Shown here piece after piece: positions 12,825 to 20,500 of a stretch of DNA of 53,965 nt. How positions within the stretch are numbered: the stretch's first letter is position 1; every line of letters starts with the position of its first letter. The notes under the pieces were generated by a model. That model was not told where the DNA came from and ran no database searches. It was given only the letters and a program-made list of their open reading frames with translations. Source of the DNA: a virus. The position numbers were made by a program, and so were the translations under genes. The stretch spans positions 1 through 53,965 of IMG/VR virus record IMGVR_UViG_3300017726_000004. One strand, 5' to 3'.

Positions 12825-13666
12825 AAATTACAGATAGTTGGGATGAAGCACTTGGACGAACAATTTCAATTGACGGTAAGTTAATCAAAGAGGTTCAGTC
12901 CGAATACCAAAACATTAAAGTTTATGACACACTGTCGTTTGGTAAACTTTTGCAACTCGATGGTGTGATTCAACTCACCGAGTTTGATGAAGCAAACTAC
13001 CATGAGATGTTTGCACATGTTCCTCTGACATCACATGAAAACCCAGAGCGTGTTCTGGTGATCGGTGGTGGTGATGGTGGCATTGTTCGTGAGGTAGTAA
13101 AGCACAAGCATGTCAAGAAGATTGACTTGGTTGAGATTGATGAAGAGGTTATTAAAATCTCCGAGGAACATTTTCCAAACATCTCATGTGGTCTACAAGA
13201 TCCTAGAGTGACTATTCATTTTGATGATGGTTCGTCTTACATTAAGGACTTGGAGTTTCAGTATGATGTTATTATCATTGATTCTACCGATCCGATTAGT
13301 GTGGGTGAGTCTTTGTTCACAGAAGAATTTTATAAGGATCTTACCCAAGCAATTCGTAAACACGGGATGATTGTGTCTCAGTCCGAAAGTATGTTTTACA
13401 ACGCATCTATGATTTCTAACTTGAAAGAAGTTAAGACTAAATACTTTGGATCTGTTAAGTATTATTACACTATGGTTCCGACATATCCTTCGGGAACAAT
13501 CGGTTTTCAAATTTGCTCTGATGGTCATTATAGCCCACACCACCCAAATGAAAATTATCGACACGGAACTTTAGGATATGATTTGGGTGATCTCAAGTAT
13601 TACAATGCTGGGATTCACATTGGAAGTTTTCTTTTACCGAATGAGGTTAAACAATGGCACAAATGA
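12821..13666 (+). CDS. speE: spermidine synthase (polyamine aminopropyltransferase)
   Basis: The 281-residue protein has the complete SpeE fold: an N-terminal beta part ('YDTLSFGKLLQLDGVIQLTE'), the nucleotide loop 'VIGGGDGGIVREV' near residue 72, 'VDLVEIDEEVI', 'HFDDGSSYI', and the catalytic 'DSTDPISVGESLF' segment. It transfers an aminopropyl group from decarboxylated S-adenosylmethionine to putrescine. It starts in an ATGA overlap with the preceding speD-like gene. Polyamines may neutralise packaged DNA or support host translation; the operon suggests the phage makes its own. Confidence 0.92.
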   Translation: MKITDSWDEALGRTISIDGKLIKEVQSEYQNIKVYDTLSFGKLLQLDGVIQLTEFDEANYHEMFAHVPLTSHENPERVLVIGGGDGGIVREVVKHKHVKKIDLVEIDEEVIKISEEHFPNISCGLQDPRVTIHFDDGSSYIKDLEFQYDVIIIDSTDPISVGESLFTEEFYKDLTQAIRKHGMIVSQSESMFYNASMISNLKEVKTKYFGSVKYYYTMVPTYPSGTIGFQICSDGHYSPHHPNENYRHGTLGYDLGDLKYYNAGIHIGSFLLPNEVKQWHK

Positions 13667-14292
13667 TTGCAAACATACCCAACCAAAAAGTCTGGGTTCG
13701 CAAAGAGTATCTTCAAGATGGACAGAGCGGACACGGTGAATTTGTTGAGGGACACTGGGTCACGGCAAAGAGTTTGCCTGGCAGAGCATTTTATTTTGAA
13801 ACTTATTTACCAGAGTATGGTGCATTGTATGACAAACTGCCCATCTCTGCCTTTGTTTCTGATCCAGAGAAACCTAAACTGGATCTTGAACTTCCGGACT
13901 TACAATTCTGGAACTGTATGGACTATGGTGTGACTGCCATTTATAAGCAGTTTATCGGTAGCATGGATTTTGAAATCTTCACACGATCACATAAGATCGT
14001 GAAAGGCACATATCTCTTTACGCTCGATAATTACCACATTCATGCAGACGAGATTGACTTCAGCACTGCTGAGATTCCTTCAGAGCATAAGTCATTTAAC
14101 TGTCTTGAACTTGAAAACGGTCAGTTTGCCTTATACCCAAACAACCGAATGAGAGTGTATGACAACTCTCTTACTCCCAAGAATCCGAAACAACCTGACT
14201 TCAAGGTCAGTACGGAATATTATCAAGTTGAAAATGGCTTTGAATATCGTTTAGGTGATACTGATGAATATTTTTGGAAAACAAAGGATTAA
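13654..14292 (+). CDS. conserved T4-like hypothetical protein (212 aa)
   Basis: Two starts are possible. ATG 13654 has GAGG 8 bases upstream, while ATG 13663 shares the ATGA overlap with speE. The protein has conserved-looking blocks 'NQKVWVRKEYLQDGQSGHGEF', 'GRAFYFETYLPEYGALYDKLP' and 'FWNCMDYGVTAIYKQF', which I associate with an unassigned protein of cyanophage-like myoviruses. It is probably part of the polyamine transcript, but no role in polyamine metabolism is shown. Confidence 0.7.
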   Translation: MAQMIANIPNQKVWVRKEYLQDGQSGHGEFVEGHWVTAKSLPGRAFYFETYLPEYGALYDKLPISAFVSDPEKPKLDLELPDLQFWNCMDYGVTAIYKQFIGSMDFEIFTRSHKIVKGTYLFTLDNYHIHADEIDFSTAEIPSEHKSFNCLELENGQFALYPNNRMRVYDNSLTPKNPKQPDFKVSTEYYQVENGFEYRLGDTDEYFWKTKD

Positions 14293-14295
14293 TTT

Positions 14296-14598
14296 ATGAA
14301 AGTTAAAAACACAAATGCCCATCGTGCGGCAGACAGAGAATACTTTTTTGCCACCCATGTCAAGTCTGAAGCGGGTGTCGGTGAAGATGATGTCGTGATG
14401 CTTTTGCTCACGGACAAGGAACTCGAACGGGCCGCAAAGCGTGCCGATAAAAACAAAGAGGACCTGCCGAAATACTTTGCCATCGTTCAAGGCTCGACTG
14501 AGCCAATTGTTAAAGAAAAGCCAGTTTGTCTTGATGACACATATGTAGCGAAACCAGTGGAATCTAAAGGATTCTTTGGTTGGTTGATGGGAGATTGA
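14296..14598 (+). CDS. hypothetical protein (100 aa)
   Basis: The gene follows the preceding stop after 3 bases. The protein contains 'DDVVMLLLTDKELERAAKRADKNKEDLP', a strand followed by a charged helix, and ends with 'ESKGFFGWLMGD', a short hydrophobic tail. The closing FFGWL pattern might contact a membrane or a partner protein. No family is recognised. The next promoter begins just after its stop. Confidence 0.6.
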   Translation: MKVKNTNAHRAADREYFFATHVKSEAGVGEDDVVMLLLTDKELERAAKRADKNKEDLPKYFAIVQGSTEPIVKEKPVCLDDTYVAKPVESKGFFGWLMGD

Positions 14599-14601
14599 AT
14601 C

Positions 14602-14629
14602 TTGACATAGACTCAAATTCTGCTATAAT
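14602..14629 (+). promoter_or_regulatory. sigma70-type promoter for the gene at 14636, predicted leaderless
   Basis: TTGACA (14602-14607), a 16-base spacer and TATAAT (14624-14629) match the consensus exactly. Six bases later comes ATG 14636. Confidence 0.85.
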
Positions 14630-14635
14630 ATCCGT

Positions 14636-14821
14636 ATGGCAAAACGAGTCTTAGACCAATTTGATCTGGAGGCAGAACGTGAGGGTTCTGCTGTAAAACG
14701 TCACACAATCATTCGCTCCGCTTGGGGTAAGGGAACCATGAAGTCTCGTCGGGGACGGAAGGATGCCGAAACTGCTATTGAGCGAAAGACCGTAAAAGGA
14801 CATTATCATAGGAGTGTCTAG
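14636..14821 (+). CDS. small basic hypothetical protein (61 aa)
   Basis: Transcription is predicted to start at the ATG itself. The protein is basic, with 'HTIIRSAWGKGTMKSRRGRKDAE' in the middle, and may bind nucleic acid. It is the first gene of a cluster of overlapping small genes running to 17072. The stop overlaps the GTG of the next gene. Confidence 0.6.
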   Translation: MAKRVLDQFDLEAEREGSAVKRHTIIRSAWGKGTMKSRRGRKDAETAIERKTVKGHYHRSV

Positions 14822-15189
14822 TGCAAACATCTGCTGTCAAACATGGGATCTACAACATCCATAAACAATTACATTATCGTGAACTCTCCGAGTCTGCGGT
14901 TGGTTGGTTTTTAGATAAACACAGGTTATCTGATACTTGTGTTCTTGTTAATCTTCAAACCTCTAAGCAACTTGATTGTTGGGGAACTTGTCACGAAGGT
15001 GACAATGATGATTATATTGTCAACGTTGCCACGGATCAAAGCATCCGTGACTTCCTTGCAACTCTGATGCACGAACTTGTTCATGTTCTCCAGTGGGAGC
15101 GTGGAACTTGGGAGGGTGACGGAGAGGAAGAGGCAGAGAAGAAACAATACAAACTCACAGACAAATTTTGGAAGGAGGGGTTGTTATGA
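14821..15189 (+). CDS. zincin-type metallopeptidase-like protein (HExxH)
   Basis: The 122-residue protein begins at GTG 14821. It contains HELVH (residues 84-88) in 'ATLMHELVHVLQWERGTWEG', the zinc-binding HExxH helix of zincins, followed by an acidic segment with Glu102-Glu105 that could provide the third ligand. The strand 'DDYIVNVA' and helix 'SIRDFLATLMHE' fit the SprT or minimal M48-like arrangement. It may act on a host or phage protein. Peptidase activity is inferred from the motif. Confidence 0.65.
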   Translation: MQTSAVKHGIYNIHKQLHYRELSESAVGWFLDKHRLSDTCVLVNLQTSKQLDCWGTCHEGDNDDYIVNVATDQSIRDFLATLMHELVHVLQWERGTWEGDGEEEAEKKQYKLTDKFWKEGLL

Positions 15190-15284
15190 TGGGAATGTTA
15201 CTTTTTGCATTGGGTGGATTTACATTTGGTCTGATCTTTGGTGTATGTCTTGGATCGGGATTCATTGATACTTACTGGAGATAA
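15186..15284 (+). CDS. Gly-rich single-pass membrane peptide (32 aa)
   Basis: ATG 15186 overlaps the stop of the peptidase-like gene. The product MMGMLLFALGGFTFGLIFG continues as a nearly continuous hydrophobic Gly-rich helix with small-xxx-small spacing and ends in a short polar tail. It is likely a membrane miniprotein. Its size puts it below many gene-calling thresholds. Confidence 0.5.
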   Translation: MMGMLLFALGGFTFGLIFGVCLGSGFIDTYWR

Positions 15285-15285
15285 G

Positions 15286-15495
15286 ATGAATTGTATTGAT
15301 TGTGGTGAAAAAATTTCCGAGATTCGACTTGAAGCGAATCCCGATACAGACTATTGTGTGAAGTGTGTTGACAAACACATCCCCAAAGTCCGTGGTTATA
15401 TGATCTATGGTCATAAGACTGCGGGTGAAATTGTTATTGCGAAGGGTAAAGAAAATATCCGTCGCTTGGAAAGAGAATATCATAGGAGTCGATAA
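15286..15495 (+). CDS. DksA/TraR-type C4 zinc-finger protein (69 aa)
   Basis: ATG 15286 follows the membrane peptide by one base. The pattern C3-x2-C6...C24-x2-C27 in 'CIDCGEKISEIRLEANPDTD' and 'YCVKC' matches the C4 zinc finger of DksA and TraR, including the RLEANP turn. DksA-like proteins enter the RNA polymerase secondary channel, but this one lacks the long coiled-coil that carries the acidic tip. It may therefore be a truncated regulator. The C-terminal half is basic and helical. Confidence 0.7.
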   Translation: MNCIDCGEKISEIRLEANPDTDYCVKCVDKHIPKVRGYMIYGHKTAGEIVIAKGKENIRRLEREYHRSR

Positions 15496-15656
15496 TGGCA
15501 AACAGCAAACAATCAGCCGTGAAAGCGAAGCATCGCAAACGAAAGAACCGAAAGCGTGAACTTCGTATCGAAGAACTGCGAAACGCAAAGAGGAAAACTC
15601 TTCGTCAAATGAGGAACGAAGGTGGACTTCCAACAATTTTGGAGGAGTTGATCTGA
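15495..15656 (+). CDS. highly basic small protein (53 aa)
   Basis: ATG 15495 shares a base with the preceding TAA, and the stop TGA overlaps the next ATG at 15656. The protein is dominated by Lys and Arg ('KAKHRKRKNRKRELRIEELR') and then forms an amphipathic helix. It may bind RNA or DNA. No domain is recognised. Confidence 0.55.
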   Translation: MANSKQSAVKAKHRKRKNRKRELRIEELRNAKRKTLRQMRNEGGLPTILEELI

Positions 15657-15871
15657 TGTATGGGCTTTGGCATAACGAATTGAATAAATGGATGATTGAC
15701 AGATTCAATCACGAAACACAGGAAGAAGATGTTGTTCTTTTCAAATCAAAAAAAGAAGCACTCGAAGAAGCCGATATTATCAATCGTGAGTGGTCAAAGC
15801 GAAACGGAAAGATGACAATGAAAAAAACCGAGGAAGTAAAAGTCAAGCAGTACCGAAAGACAAAGAAGTGA
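15656..15871 (+). CDS. hypothetical protein (71 aa)
   Basis: It begins in a TGATG overlap. The protein has an N-terminal aromatic segment ('MYGLWHNELNKWMIDRF'), a strand 'EEDVVLFKSKKEALEEADIINREW' in which a strand precedes a helix, and a basic tail. The arrangement is common in small phage proteins of unknown role. The next gene begins at GTG 15868, which overlaps its stop. Confidence 0.6.
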   Translation: MYGLWHNELNKWMIDRFNHETQEEDVVLFKSKKEALEEADIINREWSKRNGKMTMKKTEEVKVKQYRKTKK

Positions 15872-16104
15872 GTCAATACCGATTACACATTGATATTCCA
15901 CTTGGCACGAACGAGGAAGAAGCAAGGAAGATTGCTCGCAACTTTGTTCAGTCTCACCTTGACTTCTCAAGCACTTCCAGCGATGGTGTCAAAGAAGTAA
16001 ATTACCGACTCGGACACGATGAGGATCGACAACGATCAAACTATCTTGACATCAACGAGAACGGTCATTGTAGTAATAAAAAACTTCGCATTAACTATGT
16101 TTAA
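15868..16104 (+). CDS. hypothetical protein (78 aa)
   Basis: The preferred start is GTG 15868 because it gives a 4-base overlap with the upstream stop; in-frame codons further upstream lie deep inside the previous gene. The protein has an alpha/beta pattern: 'YRLHIDIPLGTNEEEARKIA', a strand then helix, and later 'EVNYRLGHDEDRQRSNYLDI', a strand pair. It suggests a ferredoxin-like fold. Function unknown. Confidence 0.55.
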   Translation: MSQYRLHIDIPLGTNEEEARKIARNFVQSHLDFSSTSSDGVKEVNYRLGHDEDRQRSNYLDINENGHCSNKKLRINYV

Positions 16105-16116
16105 GTTTGGAATGAC

Positions 16117-16581
16117 ATGGCTAGATTAATTGAAACAGAAGTTAGTGAGTTAAGTGATGGGATTATAAATCAAATCCAAAGACTCGCTGAAATTCAACTA
16201 GAAAATGGATGGCATCAACCACAAGCCATAAAAAATTCTATTTACTCTCGATTCATCGGAATGTATAAGATTATTCACGAGGAAGATGGAGTAATGTATA
16301 TCGGCATGGGTAATATAAACCAACGAAGGGTGAGACACGTTGGTGTGTTTAAAAATAACGGGAAAGCAATGGTTTCGGGAAATGGAAGATCATCAGACTC
16401 CCCCGTTGCAAGAAAGATGTATGAACACGATTCGGATATTAATCGGTGGAGCATCAGTTTCATGACACTGGATGATGACATTGATCGTTTCGTTGCCGAC
16501 GCTGTTATGAAAAGAATTGAGTGCATATTATCTGAGGAATGTAGTCCGGTTTTTTCCACAAAACACATGGTGGGTAAATGA
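16117..16581 (+). CDS. GIY-YIG-like nuclease-fold protein
   Basis: The 154-residue protein has 'GMYKIIHEEDGVMYIGMGN' (residues 48-66), equivalent to the GIY and YIG strands. 'RRVRHV' (70-75) follows at the position of the catalytic Arg helix, and 'IECILSEECSPVFS' (Glu135) is positioned like the metal-binding Glu. This matches the order of GIY-YIG endonucleases. There is no separate DNA-binding domain, so it is not a typical homing endonuclease. It overlaps the next gene by 4 bases. Confidence 0.55.
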   Translation: MARLIETEVSELSDGIINQIQRLAEIQLENGWHQPQAIKNSIYSRFIGMYKIIHEEDGVMYIGMGNINQRRVRHVGVFKNNGKAMVSGNGRSSDSPVARKMYEHDSDINRWSISFMTLDDDIDRFVADAVMKRIECILSEECSPVFSTKHMVGK

Positions 16582-17072
16582 AAGAGTTTGATTACAGTTT
16601 AGATTATGAGAACATTAACTTTCGGAAGAATCCCGAACTCTATCGTATTGGTAGAGGTGAACAAGGAGTATTGCTAGTTGAACCATATAAATCGGAAATC
16701 TGTCAACATTGGAGATTCCGAACTCCAGAAATTGCAGAAGTATCGTCTGCTAAAATCACTTCTATGTTTTATGAGTATCTTATTTGCGATGACTTTGTTG
16801 GTGCTGATATGGCACGCAAGTTCCTCATGATGGGATGGACGAGAGCAAGACGATACGCAAACCATCGAAGTGGAAAAAAGTATGATAACAAAGGCAACGT
16901 GAAACCACAGGAACCAGATCACTGGACTTGTGAGAAAGCGGAGTCTGCAAGAATCTTCAAAAAATCATATGATGAGGCTAGACATAACCCAACTTATCGT
17001 GTAATGTATGCAAACTGGAGAGCATATGAAAGCGCCGTGGGAGGAATAGGCATTTCTCAGGACGACTTATAA
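16578..17072 (+). CDS. DUF4385 family protein
   Basis: The 164-residue protein shows the DUF4385 signature throughout: 'FDYSLDYENINFRKNPELY', 'GRGEQGVLLVEPYKSEIC', 'HWRFRTPEIA', 'DDFVGADMARKFLMMGWTRA' and 'RRYANHRSGKKYD'. The family is widespread in phages and bacteria and has no established biochemical role. Its last 41 bases lie inside the tRNA-like gene at 17032-17106, and its TAA stop falls in the predicted anticodon loop. Confidence 0.85.
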   Translation: MKEFDYSLDYENINFRKNPELYRIGRGEQGVLLVEPYKSEICQHWRFRTPEIAEVSSAKITSMFYEYLICDDFVGADMARKFLMMGWTRARRYANHRSGKKYDNKGNVKPQEPDHWTCEKAESARIFKKSYDEARHNPTYRVMYANWRAYESAVGGIGISQDDL

Positions 17073-17106
17073 TCGTGCAAACTTGGTTCGATTCCAAGAC
17101 GGCGTA
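17032..17106 (+). tRNA. tRNA-Ile-like gene (UAU) overlapping the DUF4385 coding sequence
   Basis: Acceptor GCGCCGT/ACGGCGT (7 bp with one G-T pair), D stem GAGG/TCTC with loop AATAGGCATT, anticodon loop CTTATAA and T arm CTTGG-TTCGATT-CCAAG are present in the right order. The anticodon would be TAT, reading AUA. Irregular points are G8/G9 instead of T8/A9, an extra base between D and anticodon stems, and a mismatch at the top of the anticodon stem. It may be functional or decaying. Confidence 0.55.
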
Positions 17107-17108
17107 TT

Positions 17109-17150
17109 GTAGAGCATATACATACTCTACTGGTTTAAAACATGTTTTAA
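17109..17150. promoter_or_regulatory. hairpin followed by a perfect 16-bp palindrome
   Basis: GTAGAG (17109-17114) pairs with CTCTAC (17125-17130) across a 10-base loop directly after the tRNA-like gene. TTAAAACATGTTTTAA (17135-17150) is a perfect palindrome ending 24 bases before ATG 17175. The first may be a processing or 3'-end hairpin; the second looks like a dimeric repressor site. Confidence 0.5.
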
Positions 17151-17174
17151 TCGTTTTTTGTAAGGAGAATGCCA

Positions 17175-17522
17175 ATGGCAGATCATGAAATTGTAAAGAG
17201 AGCGTTTCTCAATAAAACCCCGGCTCGGGAAGACTTCTTTGTTCTTTCTGTGTCAAACATCGTCGATGTTCTTCCCGGTCAAGTGATCGAAGCATCACAA
17301 GTTCAAGACCTCTTTGATGCAGGTGTTGACGTTACCATCAACCTCCCAATGCCTCCTCAAGGTGGCATGGCTCCTCCCCAAGCAGGGGCACAACAGTTTC
17401 GTGATGTCGAAACTGAAAAGCCCGGTGGTTGCATGAATTGTGGTAAGAAGAAAGAACAACAACTTGATGGTGACATCATCGAAGAAGAAACTTCAGTCGA
17501 AGTCGCAGAAGTTTCTGAGTGA
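17175..17522 (+). CDS. hypothetical protein with a Cys-pair segment (115 aa)
   Basis: ATG 17175 is preferred because AAGGAG lies 7 bases upstream; ATG 17169 would be too close. The protein has a compact N-terminal region ('IVKRAFLNKTPAREDFFVLS'), a Pro/Gly-rich linker (about residues 56-74) and 'GGCMNCGKKKE', a single CxxC. The acidic tail may be disordered. The transcript ends at the terminator at 17545. No family is recognised. Confidence 0.65.
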   Translation: MADHEIVKRAFLNKTPAREDFFVLSVSNIVDVLPGQVIEASQVQDLFDAGVDVTINLPMPPQGGMAPPQAGAQQFRDVETEKPGGCMNCGKKKEQQLDGDIIEEETSVEVAEVSE

Positions 17523-17544
17523 TCTAAGATCACAATCGAATAAG

Positions 17545-17571
17545 AAAGGGAGCCTTTTGGCTCCCTTTTTT
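17545..17571. terminator. bidirectional rho-independent terminator
   Basis: AAAGGGAGCC (17545-17554), loop TTTT and GGCTCCCTTT (17559-17568) form a 10-bp stem continued by Ts on the plus strand and As on the other side. It separates the convergent genes ending at 17522 and 17570. Confidence 0.9.
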
Positions 17572-20500
17572 AATATGAGTATCCCCCCATTGATCCACTT
17601 GATGGTGGTGATGGGGGAGGTGTTGGTGTTACAGTTGCTCTTCTTGGTGCCGCTGTGGGTACTGGTGTGGGTGCTGGTGTTTGTTGCACATAGGTAATCG
17701 CTGCTTGAGTTCGTTCTGTGATTGAGTAACCCGGATCAACCACAACCGCATTTGTATCTGTGACATCGGTATACTTACCCACAAACACTTGCTCTTCTAC
17801 ATCAGGGTTATCGTTAAACAAACAGTTAGTGTCTTTGCAAGAAACACCCGGACTGAAGAAACCACCTTGATGCTGACAAGCAATCCTGTTAACATATCGT
17901 TTCTGGAAACCACCCGGCTCCGGAACGCAACAGCAACCAACTGCACATGGTGTATCATAGTCTTCACATTTGTTCAGTAAAGTTCTGTGTGTAGCGTTTT
18001 CTGGACAACCCTGTCCCAGAGTTGATGTGCTACATGTGTATGAAGTAATGTCTCCAAACTCATTTTGTGTTGGGGTACAACAAAGAAGTGGTTCGTCCGG
18101 TCCATATTCACTTCCGCATGGATTTCTTGGATCGTCGCAAGATTGTCCAGCAAAAAATGTTTTGGCACTGTCAACACTGTCATCACAATCTTCTGGTCTT
18201 GTCGTTTCACCATAGGTGATAATTGATCCGTCTGGAAGATACTCTACTTGACAGCAACAACCATTACACGGACCGGATTCACACTCTGCACCGGGATTAT
18301 GTAATCCACCAAGTCGATCACAATCATCTTTTGTTAAGTTGTCAATCGTTGTATTACCAACACAGCAACATCCTTTTGGTGACGGTGTTCCTGTCGGTGA
18401 AATTACTGGACCTAAACACTCTGGACATTCGGTCTGCATAAGTGATTGAACTCGTGCCCAGTATTGATTTGCTCTCGCACATGGTCCACCACCTTCCGCT
18501 TCGTTTGGATTCTGATAACAACAATCCGGTTTTTGGCAACATCTATGACCGCATGTTCCCTCCTTATGCATTTTTGCTAAGTCTTCGCATGTGTAACATG
18601 TGTGTCCGTCTTGACGACTCTTATGTCCACTACCTGTGCAAGCAGGGAGTCCACATGTTCGTTTTCCTTGATTTCGAGTCCACCTTCTATACCAACAATA
18701 GACAATAAGTCTGGACAGTTTTAACTTAAATTGACAACATTCCACTTGAAGCAGTAAAGGAAGTTCGCTACAATCTCGACAAAGCAGTTCATGTGCATTT
18801 GCCGGTATGTCGCAGCAGTGTGGTTCACTTTGTCCTCCACCATAACGACAAACGCTTCTTGCGTCTTCGATGTACGCTGGGAAAATTTGGAATGGACCAC
18901 AACCATTAGCCGTGGCGGACGCTCTAGCATCGCATTGTTTAAGCGGCTGTTGATCATCAAACGGATTTCTCCAATCACCAGACTCAACCGCTTGAATCGC
19001 TTTGAACAAACACTCCATACAATTTGTTTGACATCCTCGTTGTTCACATGTGCAACAAGTGTTTACTCCACCGGGAAAGTCTGGAGGATCTCTTAATGTT
19101 GGGTAGTTTCCGTTCGCTATGTCTTCGGGACTAACGGTGATGTATTCGGGATCATATGGAATTGATCTAGCATAAGTTTCATCATCGACATAGTTACCGT
19201 GAAATTGTTGACCCAGCACATCAAGACCGTTTGGCATAAAGTAGGTAATGCCGTCCAAAACGTGAATATGATACCCAATAAATCCTAGTTGTCTTTCTTC
19301 CTCGTTTCTGGCTTGAGTTGGAGTTGGACTTGCGGCAACTGCGGACTGGGCAGTATTGTAAAGCGGATAATATCCACTAATTGAAAACGGACCAATTGCT
19401 CTTTTTTCTTTGACGTTATAAAGTCCAAGATAATATTCATATAGAGAATCAGAGTTACACGGAAGGTAATACTCTTGATCATTTACTTTTTGTGTTCTGA
19501 TGCCGGGACAACCCAACATAGACGATCTCTTGACTGCTTTTTCTTCAGTGAGGAACATGTCATAGGCTTCAAAAATAGATTCAGAATAATCATTCGTCCG
19601 AATGACGGGTGATGTTACAGAAGACTCATTTGATGCTTTTTTAACGACAATCTCACCACCAAGATCCGTACCCTCGATGTACCAATAATAATTTCTATAA
19701 TCAATCGGTGGACGGAATGTAACATAAGCACCAACAGACCCGAGAGATCCAGAGCGATCAACACCGCTACTAAATTCACTTGCACCTACATTACTTCCAC
19801 CACGAACTTTTGATATCGCAAATCTTTTTCCTAAGTTCTTCAAACTAGGATCGGATAAATCGAAACGATAATATTCACCCGCAAAAAGTTCTATGTTTGT
19901 TTTGCTTTCATCATTAATGGTAAACGAATCGTTATTGTATTTAATATCAAATAGTTCTTTTACAATCTGACGAATTGACCGAGGGACTTTAACTTGTCCA
20001 AGCGTTTGAACATAGTCTCTATATTCTCCCGTGGAAAGAAGGTTTGTTGGAACAACCTCCGGTTCCTCTGGTTGCTGTGTTAGCAGTTGATCTGAACTCT
20101 GAAATGTTTCGGGACAAAGATCACAACTACCATCCATTGGACCCTCAACATTTGTTAAGTTATAATCTTCCCTGTCCGCTCGAATTGTAGCCCAGAAATT
20201 ATAGTTTTCCTCACATTCCACAAACTGATTTGGTTCGATATATCTTTGTGTGTTTGTGTCAAAGATTGTTTCTTTTGCATAGTAACAATTTTTAAACTTA
20301 GTGTCAGAGCCTCGACCCTTGAAGAGCGTTATAATAACCGGAGATCCAGTAAAGTTTGCCTCTTCAAGCCTTCGATTGACAGAAATAATTTCTGTGCCGT
20401 CACTGGCAATATCAATGTCGGTAATTTTGTATAATTTGTTTTCGTTTGCTGCCGCAGATGCCCCAGAAAGTTTTAATGTATCACCAATTAAAGCACCTAA

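Noticed and set aside
16117-16581. homing endonuclease invading the cluster
   Set aside because: The GIY-YIG-like protein has no DNA-binding domain and is translationally coupled to its neighbour, without signs of insertion.
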